Under the pieces are notes generated by a model. The model did not search any database. It was given only the letters and a program-made list of their open reading frames with translations, and was not told the DNA's origin. A stretch of 64,000 bases of DNA from positions 6,741,028-6,805,027 of the forward strand of contig CM064666.1 of NCBI GenBank assembly GCA_032717465.1, in the 5' to 3' direction. Made by a program: the position numbers and the translations under genes. Shown piece by piece: positions 54,721 through 64,000 of this stretch (the stretch's first letter is position 1; each line of letters opens with the position of its first letter). Source of the DNA: Coenobita brevimanus (Eukaryota > Arthropoda > Malacostraca > Decapoda > Coenobitidae).

Positions 54721-56143
54721 ATCTTCTTTTATCTCTCCTAGCTAACCTTCTTACTTCTGAATTCAAACTCCAGTACGCAGCTCTTGCTAATTCAATCTCT
54801 CGTTCATCAACGCATTGCATCTCACTCCTCAATTTAGCCTCACCTCTCTTTTTTATCATATCCCACGTTTCCTCTGATATCCATTTCTTTCTCCTGAATC
54901 TATGTCTCCTTCTAATCGTACATTCAGCAGTCTCATGCAAAACTTTGTTCACATCCTCCCACATCTCATCTACACTTCTCTCCCCCTCTTCCAACGTTTC
55001 CAACACCAAAAACCTATTTCTACATTCTAATCTGAATTCCTCCTTTTCTTCTCCTTCCCTTCTAAGCTTAACAATATCGTATCTACCAACACCAGATTTT
55101 TCCTTCTTCTGATTTTTAAGTTTAAACCTTATTTTTGCAATGCTGAGTTTATGGTCACTACCAATATCCGCTCCCCGTTTAACATGAACATCTAGCAGAG
55201 AATTTCTATGCCTCCTACTGATAGCGATGTGATCAATCTGAATTTTATATTTTCCACACGGCGACACCCAAGGTGTCTTGTGTATATTGCAATGCTGAAA
55301 GAGTGTGCTCCCGATGACTAAGTCATTTGCTAGACAGAAGCTTCCAAACCTCACTCCGTTTTCACTCATCCTACTACCAACTCCCATCTTACCCATACAT
55401 GCCTCAAATCCCTCATTTGAACAGCCCATTACTGCATTAAAGTCTCCAACGCAGATCAAAACATCATGTCTAGGTACCCTTCCTACTCCTTCTTGCAACT
55501 TTTCATAAAATGTGTCTTTCCTTTCATCGAGTGCATCATTAGTAGGTGCATAACACACAAACAGACTGATGTTGCCATGAGTTGATTTAAACCGTGCGTA
55601 TAACAATCGCTCATCTATAGGATCCCACTCACATAAAGCCTTATTTGCCTTACAACCCAGCAACAATCCTACTCCCTGATAATGCATTCCGTCCTGTCGG
55701 CCAGATATCAATAAACGTATACCATCCTCCAAATCCAACTTATTGACTCCAGTTAATCTAGTTTCTGTCAGAGCACAAATATCAAGTCCGTAATTTTGAA
55801 AAACCTTCACTAACTCATCGATTTTACCGTCATGATTTAGCGTTCTCACATTCCAGTTACCAATTTTAATTGTATTTTTTGCATTAACAAAGGAATTAGA
55901 TTGTAATTGAGGCAACCGTGAGATTCTTAGCACCCCCTGCCCATTTAAGGGCTGGACGGGACTGGGGGCCATTGTTGTTCTTTCAGAGTCCATCAAGGTT
56001 TTTGTGGCTAACTTCCTGAACACCTCGCCATTGTGTTGCAGTCGCAGTAGGCAGCTAACTTGCCTGATTGCCCACACCCGAAAGACCCAGCTATGCTGTA
56101 GCCAGTCACGTGCCGGCATGCTTCCCAGCCATTTCACTCTCAA
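54692..56143 (-). CDS. LINE family C endonuclease domain (copy 2), open part of a broken ORF
   Basis: 483 codons with the same APE blocks as copy 1 (NWNVRTLNHDGK, GDFNAVMG, GSDHKLSIAKI). It ends when an extra A in the GATGAAAAAGG run shifts the frame at EKGCRD. Copy 1 lacks this insertion. Confidence 0.85.
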   Translation of the reverse strand: MRVKWLGSMPARDWLQHSWVFRVWAIRQVSCLLRLQHNGEVFRKLATKTLMDSERTTMAPSPVQPLNGQGVLRISRLPQLQSNSFVNAKNTIKIGNWNVRTLNHDGKIDELVKVFQNYGLDICALTETRLTGVNKLDLEDGIRLLISGRQDGMHYQGVGLLLGCKANKALCEWDPIDERLLYARFKSTHGNISLFVCYAPTNDALDERKDTFYEKLQEGVGRVPRHDVLICVGDFNAVMGCSNEGFEACMGKMGVGSRMSENGVRFGSFCLANDLVIGSTLFQHCNIHKTPWVSPCGKYKIQIDHIAISRRHRNSLLDVHVKRGADIGSDHKLSIAKIRFKLKNQKKEKSGVGRYDIVKLRREGEEKEEFRLECRNRFLVLETLEEGERSVDEMWEDVNKVLHETAECTIRRRHRFRRKKWISEETWDMIKKRGEAKLRSEMQCVDEREIELARAAYWSLNSEVRRLARRDKRRCVDEKGCRD

Positions 56144-56253
56144 GGAGTTCCTCTGCCTGAGAAAGCAACCACCCCCCTGCTCCCGAAGGCTTTTGATCTG
56201 TGTAGGTAGAGGGCGATCACTCCCTCACTAGCCATATACAGTGTATATACAGT

Positions 56254-56956
56254 CTATAGGGCTACACTCACACTAGGTTTAGTGTGATATTTTCTGATAA
56301 TGTTTTCTCCTTTTTCTTCCTGAAAGTTTCTTATATAGGTCCTCACTTGTCTCATGGTAAGCTCGCACTTTATGTCTATCTGTGGTTTGGTGGTCGCACT
56401 TTTGGCTATTGTATCGGCTCTTTCATTTCCATCTATACCTACGTGAGATGGAATCCACGTGAACATTACTTTTCTTCCTGCCATTTTAACTTCGTGTATG
56501 ATGTTCCTGCATTGTATGACTATACTTTCCATCACTGGTGTTTTACTGTTAAGAGATTCTAGTGCTCCCCTGCTGTCCACAAAGAAGCACACATCACCTT
56601 TACCCTTTCTTGTCGCATTCAGGCCATACAGAATTGTGTATAATTCAGTCTGTGTTGATGATAATTATGTTGTCACTCAGCCTATAGCTGTGTTCTGTCT
56701 CTGCCCAGTCGTCCATTTCCGGTATGTAGTCCCTAATGAGGATTCCACACCCCGCCTCCCCGTTTGGTAGAACTGAGCCGTCACAGAAAACGATGGAGAT
56801 GTCATTTAAGCCAATACTTTTAATTTTATTTTCGTATTCCTCCTTCAGTAACGCATGATCACATAAGTGTTTTTTCTTTGTCAGAGGTGTGATGTCAAAT
56901 TTAACCCTTTCATCTTGCCAAGGTGGTGGTGGTGTGAACTTACCCCTTACAAGCAC
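56254..56956 (-). pseudogene. RNase H domain of an I-like LINE
   Basis: Two frames (56956-56645 and 56592-56254) joined by a short frameshift carry all four RNase H acidic blocks: IVFCDGSVLPNG, TQTELYTILYGLN (between the frames), CFFVDSRGALESLN, and WIPSHVGIDGNERADTIAK. The enzyme degrades RNA of the RNA:DNA hybrid during retrotransposition. LINE C inserted just downstream, after KYHTKPS. Confidence 0.85.
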
Positions 56957-56999
56957 AGTCTTAATACATCATATTCTTGTTGTGTTTGTGTAAGATCCT

Positions 57000-57073
57000 T
57001 TATGAAGGGAAGAGTATGAGGAGTTATGGAACTGATGGGGGGAGGGGGTCAATGTGAGGCATGAGGTTGTTAG
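57000..57073. repeat. Middle part of the second copy of the 24 kb unit
   Basis: GAGTTATGGAACTGATGGGG and GGAGGGGGTC match 24365-24410. It is cut off by the Harbinger element. Confidence 0.8.
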
Positions 57074-57213
57074 TTAGGCCCAATTCACACTATAGGGACG
57101 GTCGCGCTCCACTCTCGCTCCGCACACGGTCCAAGCAAATATCATTACATGCATTTCAGTGGAAGCATTCACATTGGCAGTAACGGCCCAGGAACGCTCC
57201 GCTCTCGCTCCGC

Positions 57214-57486
57214 TCACGATCTATTCAAAAGATATTTTGACCGGAGCGAGAGTGGACTGTGAGCGGAGCGAACCGACGATGTGAACACCAGCCGTGGTCT
57301 CACTCCGCTGTCTTGATTCAGCCCTCTGAATGATGTGTTTTCCTTTTTCAGGTCATCTTCGGTTTTTGATAGTATTTTTTCAAATGTTCCAATGTTCATT
57401 CTAAAATAACTGTGAAATTTATTTTCATCATCAATCAAATGAGGAAACAGTGTATGGAATTCCCCTTCACTTTTCCTATCTTGCAA
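57214..57486 (-). pseudogene. Harbinger transposase N-terminal fragment
   Basis: KSEGEFHTLFPHLIDDENKF, HSYFRMNIGTFEKIL, and DLKKENTSFRG match the start of PIF/Harbinger transposases (EFH-L, F-YFRM-x-F-x-LL). The DDE domain is missing. Confidence 0.75.
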
Positions 57487-57549
57487 GACTGAATGAACCC
57501 CTTTTTCGACTTTGTTTTCTAAGTTGTTTTATTATTATTATTATTATTT

Positions 57550-58018
57550 TTTGTGGTAGGTGGGGTCGCTCACCATCCGCTGATTTGATGAAGTGCTGCT
57601 TCGGGTGTCTGCCCTTTCCTCTCTCCATCCTTCTTTCCTTGTCGTTCTGCCTAAAGGTGACTTTACACTCCCTCTTCTGTCTTCTTTCATTCTTTCCTCT
57701 TCCTTCTGCCTGTGAGTGACTCTATACTGAGTGACAAGCCAGATGGTTTCCTGTACACCAGGAAGCCATTTACTAAGCTGGGTGGTAACCATATAACCAA
57801 ATTTTGGCGCCTGGTGGTTTAGTGGGTAATTATTGCGCTCCAATCGGGTTGAGCTGGTGGAGGTTTATATCCGTGGGATGGTTGGGGTTGACTGCTCATG
57901 TAATGCCACTCAGGGATGAGTGAGGCTGGTCACTCTTCTTTAAATGTCGGGACCAACTGCCTAGCCCCGTGCTCCTACGCTCCTCATGGGGCAATGTAGG
58001 ATTGGATGATGGATGGAT
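57550..58018 (+). mobile_element. SINE-like element with shared core, subfamily 1 (copy iv)
   Basis: Matches 2172-2640 along its length. Its core hairpin is ATGGTTTCCTG (57743-57753), loop TACAC, CAGGAAGCCAT (57759-57769), kept with one G-U pair. It ends with (GATG)n. It lies inside the Harbinger element and so is younger than it. Confidence 0.8.
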
Positions 58019-58254
58019 GGTTTTCTTCTTTCTTCATCTTCATCCAGTGCAGTGGCCATCATTGCCAACTCGGCTCGTGAAAAGTCACACATCCTCCGTC
58101 AATGGTGGTGGCACCTCTACTGTTGAGGGAAAGGGGATGACGGGACCGTGACCTAAGCGAGACCGGATCGGAATTGTGAATGCACCAGCACTGTGAGCGG
58201 AGCGCGAGTGGAGCGTGACTGGAGCATGACCTTCCCTATAGTGGGAATAGGGCC

Positions 58255-58408
58255 TTGGGGGTAGGGGAAAGATTTGTGTGGGGAGACGGTTTGAAGAGCG
58301 CGGAACAGATGGGGGTGGAGGTAGGAGTGAGGTTTGCACAAGGTGGAGGCTCACGTGCTTCCTTTTCTATGTGTTTACGGGAAAAGCGCTTGTTAGAAAT
58401 AATTATGA

Positions 58409-58443
<35 letters not shown>

Positions 58444-58631
58444 GGACATCTGAGACATGACCAAAACGACCTGTTTTAGCTCTAAGCGCCTAATCTAAGC
58501 ATTCTTTAGTTTTTCAGACTAAAATGGATGTCTCCATTAATTTTATTTATCTAATATCAATTATATTTCGTTGCATTTACACATTCGTCCGTAAACACTT
58601 GCCTACTGACTCTTATCCCCTTTTTTTTACG
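58255..58631. repeat. Continuation of the second copy of the 24 kb unit
   Basis: GGGGAAAGATTTGTGTGGGG, GGTGGAGGCTCACGTGCTTC and (TC)n at 58412-58440 parallel 24435-24620. Confidence 0.75.
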
Positions 58632-58740
58632 TTGCAGGTGGTCACGACCATCATCCACTCACGTGATGTAGATCTGCATACTTCTTCCTTCACTCAAACG
58701 TATATTTCTATTTCTTTCATTTTATTGCAGTCAGTGTTGA

Positions 58741-58815
<75 letters not shown>

Positions 58816-59140
58816 AATCTACACAGAGTGCCAAGTCAAAGGGTATCCTGTAACTCACGAAGCCATTTATAACGACGGGTGGTAACCATATAACCAGATA
58901 ACGGGATGATGTGGAACCTATTCTTGTGCCCCTGATAACCGGGTTAAGGGAAGTGAATGCGACGTCCGTCCAGGGAACCAAACCTCCACACTCATCCCCA
59001 CGCCTCGCTGTGGGGTGGCATTGTCTGCTAAATGGAAGCATCGATTCACTACACAGGACGGCCCTGCTGAGGCGACTGCTGGCTTGCAGGTGATCTACGA
59101 GTATCTGCTCGACCAGACAGATCGGGTTGCCCGACACTAA
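58632..59140 (+). mobile_element. SINE-like element with shared core, subfamily 2 (copy v)
   Basis: Parallel to 24800-25255: GGTCACGACCATCATCCACT, core GGTGGTAACCATATAACCAG, GATAACGGGATGATGTGG and TGCCCGACA. An (AT)n array at 58743-58811 has expanded inside it and is absent from copy ii. Confidence 0.8.
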
Positions 59141-60199
59141 GTCTACTAACACAAGTCAGTTAACTTTCCCTCAGGGCGCAGGGAGGCGTGGCTTTTGTGT
59201 GACGTCAGTTGACTTAAGTAACAGAAAATGTACAAAAGGACAGACTCAAATTAAACATTTATAATAAGGGAAAACGAAGAAGGGGAAGAACTGCGGACTT
59301 GTTTAACCGTATAACATAGCAGTAGGTTCCCTCACACCCTTACGCCTTCCCTCACACCCCCATACCTTCCCTCACACATTTCAGTCCCTTCCCTCACTTT
59401 GGACTGAAAATGTCATGATCTGGAGAGTGTTGCATACATCCACTCACCACCACGGTCAGGCGTCAACTGAATTTGCGTTTCGTGCAGGCTGACGTCACTC
59501 TGATGCGCCGTCCCCTGCGCCAGCTTGGACCCGTTTTAGATGGCAGTGATCTGACTTGGTATTAGCAGACTTAGGCCAAACAGAGGCAACAACTACTTCC
59601 TATTTACTGTCTTTCTAGCGTGCAGTTTCTTGGCTATTTTTAGTTTTTCATGCAGTTTCTTTGCTTTTTTACTCTTTCCTACTTTCATATTGCCTTCCAT
59701 GTTCAACAACCTTCTTTCTTTTGTCAAGTTTCTCACCTACGTCTTCGCCACGTTCTCTCTCATGTATGCTTTCTCCTTCTGCATTGATTATCTTCCTCAC
59801 CTTTAACTCATTTCGGCACACTGTCCTTAACAAAGGAAGGAGATGGCAACGCTCGAAAGTTAATTAAGAGGGAGAACTCCAGGGTTTGATCGTACGAGCG
59901 TCCGATTATGACCAAATGTGTATTGAAATAGAATCTACGTCAGAGTGATATTACAGATGACCCAGCCAGATGAAACAGCGCGTTTGCTCTTTTTATTTTC
60001 CTTAATATGAAAAAAAAAATCTGTCCATTACAAAACAGCCCAATGCACATCACACGAGTCTGAGACACTGTTAACAAACGAATACATATTGATACGGGAC
60101 CAGAACCAATAACAGGGTGTCATGTAGAAAGAATCAGTATGTACTGTTATTTTAACAGTGACGTTTAGCTTGAGCGTCGGAGGTCTCTTTGCTAAACAT
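59141..60199. other. Non-coding, partly the right end of the duplicated unit
   Basis: 59575-59990 parallels 25245-25680 (GGCAACAACTACTTCC, GAATCTACGTCAGAGTGA, AACAGCGCGTTTGC). The 59160-59570 segment has CCCTCACACCC repeats near 59325-59400 and is absent from the 25 kb copy. No gene. Confidence 0.6.
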
Positions 60200-60330
60200 C
60201 ATCATTCATCATTCATTGCCAGACGCCATGTATCCCAAACGGGGTGGTCAAGGGCTTAGAGTTAATTATTTTACAGGGAGGGGCACCAATCCTCCTTGTA
60301 GTAAATTCCTACCTAAAGCAACCCTGGGCA
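60200..60330 (-). mobile_element. Short LINE A-derived element (5' UTR fused to 3' end)
   Basis: On the minus strand GGTGCCCCTCCCTGTAAAAT (LINE A 5' UTR equivalent at 17130) is followed within 60 bp by GGCGTCTGGCAATGAATGAT, the LINE A 3' end. No coding region remains. It looks like a non-autonomous derivative. Confidence 0.65.
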
Positions 60331-60744
60331 GTAATGGGTTAATTTCCTCCATATTTCATACTTTCTAATCCCTTTCTTTCATATTGCCTAATCTGTTTTC
60401 CTTTTCCTGTTACGATAAAAATATAAATTAAAAATTTCTGGTACTGATAAAGAATTGATATCCAGACGGTGATAGATGAATGTTAGCAATATTTTTTTAG
60501 AAGAAACATTACAGATGAGAAGGAAAAAATAGCTTTTTTTTTTTTTTAACTAGAATAAATGAGGAACATTACCCAGCTGGCAATTAGAGGCTTCACCAAA
60601 CCCTGTTTCAGAGGTCTGCCACCAGGTGGTCTAGCGTCGCCCAGCCTCGATTAAATATTCTTGCAGGGTTTTAAAGATCTGTGAAACTGTACCTATAATA
60701 ATGTTATTTGTAAGAACCTTTTTTCCTATTCGATCAAGTGCATA
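60331..60744. other. Non-coding stretch
   Basis: AT-rich with T-tracts near 60535. No gene seen. Confidence 0.5.
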
Positions 60745-61337
60745 TAGTCAGTTCTCCCCGTAATGCTGGTGTTTGCTTCCGCACTGACATCGCGTTAGGC
60801 AAATATCGTGTTACAGGGACTCTTGAAAACCCCTATTTCCTTCTGCACCCCTGCCCAAACTCCACTTTTCCCCCCTTGTGGTGCAATTTTTTTGGTACTC
60901 CCCAATTTAAACTTCCTGAAAGCATTAATATGGTTATAAAAACACATTATGTCAATACAACTTTTTTATTTATTGTACCTTATGTGAGGAGAAGAGCAGA
61001 CACACGTCACCGGAGATGAGGTAGAGGGGAGGCTTGATGCAACACGAGGTAAGCTGAGGAAGATGGTGTGGATAGGAGTAGGCCAAGTGGGGAACGTGGA
61101 AGGGGGGAGGGAGGTAGGGAGGCCCTGATTGGTTGGGTGGCTGGGAGAGCAAAAAAGGCGAAGCATGATTGGCAGGCGATGACATCAAGTATTGTGAGGC
61201 TGCATGACACACACCGCGTCACAGCCTTCCCGTTCAAATTAGCGCACTGCGCTAGGATGTTTGTTTCCTTCTGCAAAATCGTGCCGCGTTAAAGCAATAT
61301 CACACTACAGCAAACCGCATTAGGGAGGGACTAACTG
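60745..61337. mobile_element. Tigger/pogo-like non-autonomous DNA element (MITE)
   Basis: The left end TAGTCAGTTCTCCCCGTAAT and right end (reversed) CAGTTAGTCCCTCCCTAATG align as imperfect inverted termini. The subterminal text CGCGTTAGGCAAATATCG / TTTAACGCGGCACG resembles Tigger-type ends. TA flanks both ends (60743-60744, 61338-61339). No transposase. Frames inside are not supported as genes. Confidence 0.5.
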
Positions 61338-62699
61338 TACATACCTGTAAAGAGAGAATAACCAGGCTTTCACAGAATCTTAGCTTGGTGACTTAAATAG
61401 TGTGTTGTCTATTTACAAATATTTGATTAAATCGTGTGCAGTAAGTAAAAGATTACCTTCAGGACTTCTGATGTGTTTTTTTTAGCTTGCTTTGAAGAAG
61501 TAAGCTGTTCCACTTAAAATTATGTACTTAATGAATGCTTAATCAGTGAATCAGCCATATTAAACAAAACAAAACGGCAGTGCAGTATGACACTTTGACC
61601 ACAGCCGAGTGCAGGGAGGAGCTGGGTGTAGTACACTTACTAAACTGTGCAATGGAGTTAGGGAAACAGTTAAAGGAATCGACCTATCCAGAATAATGGG
61701 AGTTTCTCAAAGAAAGGGGCGTACCATATTCGTGGTACAACAAGGAACAGCTCAAACAGATGGTGAAAAAGGGCAGGCACCCGAGAGCAGCACATCAAAC
61801 AGGGCAGCATATCGAAAGATGCTGCCAAATCTGCGGCTTCATATCTTTTTTCTTTTGTGGATACTAACGAATAGCAAATATTTTAATCACTATTATTGTG
61901 CTTTATGGATGGTTCTGGTAAAATTGCCTAGGTTTTGTCTCTGTGTTATACTTACAGAGATGAGTAAACTGAGGAAAGCTGAGTTTACAAAATAACACTT
62001 ATATATAATCAAAAGGCTCCCATATTGTAATTTTTTTGTAGCATATCATGTCAGCTAAGTAATTTGATGAGTACAATATGTTTTGAGGTGTTTTACTTTG
62101 TGTCAAAATTAAAAAGAAATGAAGCACTCGCTACTTTTTCAATGCCTCCCCCGCATCACAGCTGGGTAATGGAAGCGAACCCACTGTCAGATTGTTTAAA
62201 CAAGATCTGGTGAAGTGTCTAATTTGCTCAAGTCGGACAAGCCGTTGAGAGCTCTAACATTTGAGAATTTAAGACAGAATTCTCAGGAAGTTCTCTGGAG
62301 GCAGGTAGTTTCTCAGTGGTATAACCCCAGAATTACATAATACTGTGGACCTACTAAGGCAAACCCACTTCAACACAGATCTAGGTGAAATAACAGCAGA
62401 TGTTTCCCCTATTAAGAGAACCCTGTTAGCAAGCCTTGAAAATTCAAATTAGGGCACAGATAATGGTAATAATTATGTCACCAATGCATGTCATTGACAT
62501 CACTGGGTAAATAGCAGACCCATGTAAATTGCTAGAAAGAGTTCTCAAAATCACAATAACATTACCGTATAATCCAGGTATGTGCTTACTTGATTTCATT
62601 TATGATTGCAGCAAAGCCGGTATGTTTGACACATAACAGGCCAATGAGATAGGAATGGAAGTACCAGAGCTTGTTGCAGGGATAAAAAAAATCAAGTCC
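61338..62699. other. Mostly non-coding; one unassigned 128-codon frame at 61609-61995 (+)
   Basis: The frame begins QGGAGCSTLTKLCNGVRETV and contains a possible helix-turn-helix (SRIMGVSQRKGR), but no family can be named and its second half is hydrophobic low-confidence text. 62100-62700 may be decayed Gypsy 5' gag. Confidence 0.35.
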
Positions 62700-63130
62700 A
62701 GGCAAGGACCAAAGACAATCTTGACCAGAGTACAAACAAACAAGCAGTCAAGTGAGCTCAAGGGCTCATTCCCATACACCGGGCAACAGGCTGGCACAAA
62801 AGTCAGGCTGTAGTCCGAGTAGATATCGGCAAACAGAAAGAACAAAAAATGGCAAATCACCTTGTACGTCAAACTCGAGAGATACAGTATGTTATTACAG
62901 TGCAAATCCGGGTCACACAAATTCTGAGTGTTACATCAAGAATAATGAAGACAGGTAAAAGGCAAAAGGGTTTCGACCCTTCTGTAGGAAACACGGATCT
63001 TTTGGTCAATGGACCTCAGACTGTAAAACAGCAGAACAATTAGCATTTATCTTTGATTCGGATGAAGGTCATACCAGCACAGAAGAAAACACATAAAACA
63101 ACCAAATATACAAATAGCAAACATAGGAAG
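62700..63130 (+). pseudogene. Ty3/Gypsy gag remnant with two zinc knuckles
   Basis: Frames give CYYSANPGHTNSECYIKNNE (CCHC spacing with the second Cys changed to Ser) and, about 40 residues on, FCRKHGSFGQWTSDCK (C-x3-H-x4..C remnant). Stops separate the pieces. The protease fragment follows immediately, in normal order. Confidence 0.65.
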
Positions 63131-63135
63131 TATTT

Positions 63136-63417
63136 TTGGAAATGAAAGCATTTTGGTTACTGCTGTCTGTGAAGATGAAAAAAAAACAATCATTACTCTT
63201 GGCTTCAGGCTCACCAGTGAATTTAATGATGCAAGATGAGTTAAAAAGAAATTTTAGGAATAGAAGAAAAGTGACGTTTTGGGAAGAGTCAGACTTAGAT
63301 TTATACACTGTAGATGGTCAAGAAATACCAGTTATTGGTATGACTGAGTTAGATATCAAATTCACAGAGACCACAAAATCATTCTCTACTACCTTCTACA
63401 TAGGCATCTGTTCATGA
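63136..63417 (+). pseudogene. Ty3/Gypsy aspartic protease remnant with lost active-site Asp
   Basis: LLLASGSPVNLMMQDEL corresponds to the (L)LD(T/S)G(S/A)P active-site loop, but the catalytic Asp is Ala. YTVDGQEIPVIGMTELDIKF is the conserved flap and second strand region. It ends before the helix region, and no RT follows in the window. Confidence 0.7.
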
Positions 63418-64000
63418 TGTGTAATGTCGAGGTAGGCTACAACACCATGGTGAAATAGGGATACCTCTTTGACATTATTATGGTTCGATTGTTATGGCGA
63501 GGTTTCTAAAATGACTGTGATCTCGATGACCGCGATAGACAGATATATATATTTTTATGCATAATCTACATCCGACCTTGGGAATGATTGTGTTATAACT
63601 AAAACAGCAGTTTACTGCTAAAATAAAGATGAATGTTATACTTCTGTTAGGCTAGGAGTTCAAGATCACTTCTGAAGAATTAGTGCATTACATGCCTCGT
63701 GACATTTTCACAGAATATGAAATTTTTGCATTATCGTTCTTTTATTGATTTCTTCGTACGGTTATGGTTGGGTATTTCATCTTTCTCCAGAAAAATAATA
63801 TGACACTGAAGTGTGTAACTACATCAGTGTTACGTTTTTTTGCTATACGTCTTCGATAATGCTTCCTGTGAATATCATGCACGAAATTTTAACATTTCAC
63901 TTTTGGCGCCATAATGATCATGCAGTACAGGAAGAATTTTTACACTAGCTAGGCTACGTACCACTGTCCGAGTTGCATTCTAATGCAAATACTCCCTTAA
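63418..64000. other. Non-coding window end
   Basis: AT-rich, no frame or repeat I can assign. Confidence 0.5.

Larger units (their letters stand above)
52923..56270 (-). mobile_element. LINE family C, copy 2, inserted in the RNase H LINE
   Basis: Nearly identical to 34917-38218, on the opposite strand. CACTAGGTTT at 52913-52922 and 56271-56280 is a perfect 10-bp target duplication. The 3' tail is (TGAT)n. The 50 bp between 56221 and 56270 are not in copy 1, so either copy 1 is slightly truncated or this is added sequence. Confidence 0.9.
52110..56996 (-). mobile_element. LINE with RNase H domain, 5'-truncated, carrying nested LINE C
   Basis: Minus strand: RNase H (56956-56254), nested LINE C (56270-52923), C-terminal zinc motif (52922-52663), 3' UTR with AATAAAAT and an (AATC)n-type tail at 52110. 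The flanks TGTGAGGGGT and TATGAGGAGT are an imperfect target duplication. The duplicated unit at 24.36 kb is uninterrupted here, giving the empty site. RT and endonuclease are lost by truncation. RNase H after RT fits I-like LINE clades. Confidence 0.75.
57077..58254 (-). mobile_element. PIF/Harbinger-type DNA transposon remnant
   Basis: Ends GGCCCAATTCACACTATAGG and, inverted, GGCCCTATTCCCACTATAGG (58254 leftward), followed by GCTCCACTC/CTCGCTCCGC-rich subterminal repeats. The flanks are TTA (57074-57076) and TTG (58255-58257), the 3-bp target size of Harbinger. The copy of the surrounding unit at 24.41 kb has no insertion. Only an N-terminal transposase piece remains, and a SINE has inserted inside it. 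Confidence 0.85.

Noticed and set aside
60738..61019. A 93-codon frame
   Set aside because: Covers the left end and body of the proposed MITE; no known motif.
61609..61995. A 128-codon frame with a possible helix-turn-helix, considered as a transposase N-terminus
   Set aside because: The similarity is too weak to name a family, and no catalytic domain or terminal repeats could be linked to it.

Overview
This window is eukaryotic, repeat-dominated DNA, most likely from a decapod crustacean or a close aquatic arthropod relative. Sequence evidence: long perfect (TG)n, (TC)n, (AT)n, (ATT)n and (GATA)n arrays every few kb; several LINE families with short tandem-repeat 3' tails; a Penelope-like element; Ty3/Gypsy elements, one with integrase before reverse transcriptase; mariner, Harbinger and Tigger-like DNA transposons; and tRNA-derived SINEs. 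The species call is inference. I found no host protein-coding gene, rRNA or functional tRNA gene. Nearly every long open frame belongs to a transposable element, and nearly all are broken.

Layout. 0-11.4 kb: a LINE end at the window edge, microsatellites and a minisatellite, two large inverted repeats (2.64-3.82 kb; arms at 4.07 and 6.3 kb), a minus-strand Penelope-like remnant (RT YVDD box plus GIY-YIG), a LINE 3' end, a Gypsy gag-protease fragment, and an internally deleted Gypsy element (8.62-11.40 kb) with both LTRs. 11.4-16.5 kb: mostly non-coding, then a complete-ended but decayed mariner (15.44-16.47 kb). 16.6-20.2 kb: two LINE 'family A' copies, back to back. 20.9-27.8 kb: directly duplicated, pyrimidine-rich units with a tRNA SINE and a CR1 3' end. 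27.8-32.5 kb: two LINE 'family B' copies in tandem. 32.8-44.2 kb: one CR1-like LINE split by about 10 kb of younger material. That material is an inverted repeat carrying hammerhead-ribozyme-like motifs, LINE 'family C' copy 1, and a Gmr1-type LTR element, each bounded by (AT)n. 44.6-50.9 kb: a second, nearly full-length CR1 copy (ORF1 esterase, endonuclease, RT), broken by a family B fragment, a tandem repeat, a family A fragment and a SINE. 51.7-60 kb: a diverged copy of the 24-25.6 kb unit, split by an RNase H-bearing LINE (itself carrying family C copy 2, minus strand) and by a Harbinger element. 60.2-64 kb: a family A-derived short element, a Tigger-like MITE and a Gypsy gag-protease remnant.

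How the parts relate. The window is a stack of insertions and the duplicated segments help date them. The 24 kb unit preserves the empty site of the Harbinger insertion. The SINEs share one core, including a strong hairpin, but carry different 3' ends; one of those ends is the family A LINE 3' end. The two family C LINEs look very alike, lie on opposite strands and carry different frameshifts, so they are recent but dead copies. LINE families A, B and C are called RTE-like from architecture (one endonuclease+RT frame, short tandem tails), not from phylogeny.
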